A DNA stretch of 64,000 bases, taken from assembly GCA_038025085.1 (NCBI GenBank), contig CM076140.1:18040001-18104000 (forward strand). The letters run 5' to 3'. The notes beneath the pieces are model-generated. The model made no database searches and was not told where the DNA came from. It saw only the letters and a program-made list of their open reading frames with translations. Below, in pieces: positions 61,888 through 64,000 of the stretch. This DNA comes from Tetragonia tetragonoides. Lineage: Eukaryota > Streptophyta > Magnoliopsida > Caryophyllales > Aizoaceae. A program made the position numbers and the translations under genes. Positions within the stretch are counted from its first letter, which is position 1. Each line of letters opens with the position of its first letter.

Positions 61888-63472
61888 TCTCTCCTCCCTT
61901 CCTTCTGAGGTCAGGTGCGAAATGCTACCGATACACTGCATGTATGGTACACGTTTTTTTTTTAATGCGTTGGCAGCAGCTCATTGGTTGGAGCAAAGTT
62001 AAAGGAAAAATCATTTATAAGAGGTTTTCGTTTGAATTTCCAACCATTTTAGCGAAAATTCAAAACATTTGGGTGGTTAGCACTAATCTTTGTACTGAAT
62101 CTAATTAGTGGAATGAATAAATTTAATTATTACTTTCCGGCAAGAAAAAAACTTCCGGCGATATTTCACCTCATTTTCTCTCTCTTCTATGTCTATGTAC
62201 CAGTGGTGAGTAGTTCACCGCCATCCACCCCGTCTTTCGTCTCCGTCCTCAATTTTGATTTCGTTCCATTTTTTAGCTTCAACTCTGTTATAACCTCACC
62301 ACGATTCTCGCCGATGAGATAGCGATGAGACTACCGCTAGTGCCACCACCGTCGGTGAATAACAGTAACTATGGTTGTCGATGGAGGTATGAAGAGTGTG
62401 ACAGTAGTGGAGTCGTGGAGGTGGGATGGGTGGTGATCTGTTTTGTGGCGGAGTCGTGGATTTGGGTGGATGGTGATGTGTTTTGTGGTGGATTCGTGGA
62501 GGTGGGGTGGACGGTGATCGTGATAAAAAGATGTGATGATGATGATGATGATGATTTAGTTCTTCTTTTTACAATGACAATTGTTATTTAATTAGTAACA
62601 AGTGGATATATCTTTCATGTTATAACAATTTCAATTCGATGTTGTTCCTAAATAAATAATTATTTTCCCGTAGTTTCTATAGCTATATAATATTCAATGT
62701 AAAGATGTTAATATGTAGTTGTTCCTAAATAAATAGTTAAAAGACTTATCCAATAATACGTAGATTATAGTTTGTTGTTAAATTATTTGTCATACAGATT
62801 TTCTTGTAAAGATTTCAATCAGTTTTTGTTCCTAAGTAAATAGTTTAGGGCATATGGTATAGGATATAGACAAAATCAAAATAAATGACCACTATGAGAT
62901 CATTTGTTTGGATTATTTGGTTGTTGTATAACAACAATACACCATATGGATGAATTGTTACAATAACTGTGATACCTTATCTTGCGATTCGATGCATTAT
63001 TAGTCCATGATCATATGACTCTTGAGGTATTGTTGTCAAAATACTTGTCCAATAAGTTCATTATTGTTGATTGTTAAAACTTTTTTTGTCTCTCCAAATG
63101 CGAATCTTATTATTGCCATAAAATAACTAATACTTTGTGACCATTTAAATATCATAATAAAAAGGAGTAGTACTATTGGATAATAACGTACATCATGGAT
63201 TTTCGATGACAATTTTGTTTGTCCGAATTACTCAACGTAATTTATCATATGTCTCCATATACGACTTTTCAATTGATGTTGTTACATATTGGTAAAAGGG
63301 ATGATCATACACTCTTTACTTTTTTCTAAAATAGTAAAAGATTGACACTAATATATAGTTACCAAATAATTAGGAATATATAATTCTATAAATGCTTTCA
63401 GATGAGAAAATTTTGTTTTATTAGGAACAAGTGTACATTTATGAGGAACAACCATGCATTTATTAGAAAATG
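61557..63472. other. Intergenic, no gene recognised; (CT)n at 61831-61890
   Basis: A (CT)n microsatellite of about 60 bp is followed by AT-rich DNA. GTTCCTAAATAAATA-like motifs recur at about 62643, 62721 and 62829. A Gly/Val/Asp-biased frame at 62325-62591 is low complexity and not accepted as a gene. Confidence 0.55.
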
Positions 63473-64000
63473 TGATCATGGATTATTTAGCATAAGATTA
63501 AGATATTGATCATAGGTGAGTCACTTTAAACTTCATTTGAGTACATTGATTGCAAATTTCTATTTATCAATTCTAAAACATTGGTGTTTTATGTGCGACG
63601 GAGGTGCATAGTGTATCAGCTCGTAAAAAATGATCATGGATTATTTAGAATAGGATTAAGATATTGAGCATTAGTGATCATATGTGAGTCACTTTGTACT
63701 TCATTTGAATACATTTATTGCAAATTGACATTGGTGAACTCTAACGTATTGGTATTTCATGTGTGATGGAGGTACATAATGTACGGGTTCTGAAAAGTAG
63801 GTGATCATGGACTCATTAGTTTAGAATTAAGATATTGATCATTGGTTATCATAGATGAGTCACTTTATACTTTATTTGAATACATTGATTGCAAATTGGC
63901 ATTGATCAATTCTACAACATTTGTATTTCATGTGCGACGGAGGTACATAGTGTATGTGTTCGGAAAATGTGATCATGGATTGTTTAGCATTGGATAAAGA
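63473..64000 (+). repeat. Satellite array, ~165-bp monomer, continues past the window
   Basis: Monomers start TGATCATGGA at 63473, 63631, 63802 and 63970 (spacings 158, 171 and 168). Each contains GATTAAGATATTGA, GAGTCACTTT, TTGAATACATTGATTGCAAAT and GTGCGACGGAGGTACATAGT in the same order. Three full units and the start of a fourth are visible. Monomers differ from each other by roughly a fifth. Confidence 0.92.

Noticed and set aside
62325..62591. Gly/Val/Asp-rich 88-codon frame
   Set aside because: Biased by GGTGG and GAT repeats; no homologue recognised and no gene signals.

Overview
This is nuclear DNA from a flowering plant, most likely a eudicot. It has intron-rich genes with GT-AG and occasional GC-AG introns, a cytosolic-type multidomain acetyl-CoA carboxylase, Ty1/copia and Ty3/gypsy elements, MULE, hAT, Harbinger, Stowaway and Helitron-like transposons, and long AAT, GA and TA microsatellites. 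I cannot name the species from the sequence. There is no operon, CRISPR array, rRNA or convincing tRNA gene.

Layout. 1-3760 (+): the 3' two thirds of UTP11, a component of the small-subunit processome, with six exons visible and the 5' end outside the window. 3761-6980: tail-to-tail intergenic spacer with small DNA transposons. 6981-24289 (-): complete homomeric acetyl-CoA carboxylase ACC1. I rebuilt it as 31 coding exons totalling 6756 nt (2251 aa) with all intron phases consistent. A near-pristine Ty1/copia element (16836-21697) sits in reverse orientation inside an ACC1 intron that would be only 73 bp without it. A probable 5'UTR intron and promoter run to about 25.8 kb. 25.8-30.9 kb: intergenic DNA with a 32-bp minisatellite, a short LTR remnant and a MITE. 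30911-31198 (-): SDHAF1, an intronless coding region for a mitochondrial LYR-motif assembly factor. It probably has a 4.3-kb 5'UTR intron that carries a MULE with long terminal inverted repeats.

36.1-64.0 kb is nested transposable-element territory without a host gene I can support. In order it holds: a long-TIR element containing a MITE and an LTR-like sequence; a hAT-like element containing a long-TIR element containing a Harbinger MITE; two head-to-tail Helitron-like copies, the second split by a 5'-truncated LINE with an RNase H domain and by a 4.88-kb solo-LTR-like insertion; a hAT MITE; a hAT element split by a decayed Ty3/gypsy element; a second MULE with a perfect 9-bp target duplication; a 330-bp tandem duplication carrying long AAT arrays; and, at the right edge, the start of a ~165-bp-monomer satellite array.

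The three host genes serve ribosome biogenesis, cytosolic malonyl-CoA supply and complex II assembly. Nothing suggests they act as one system. The value of the window lies in the intact ACC1 model, the very recent intronic insertion, and the many insertions whose order can be read from exact target-site duplications. I did not find a convincing new biological system. The strongest candidates for a second look are in the findings.
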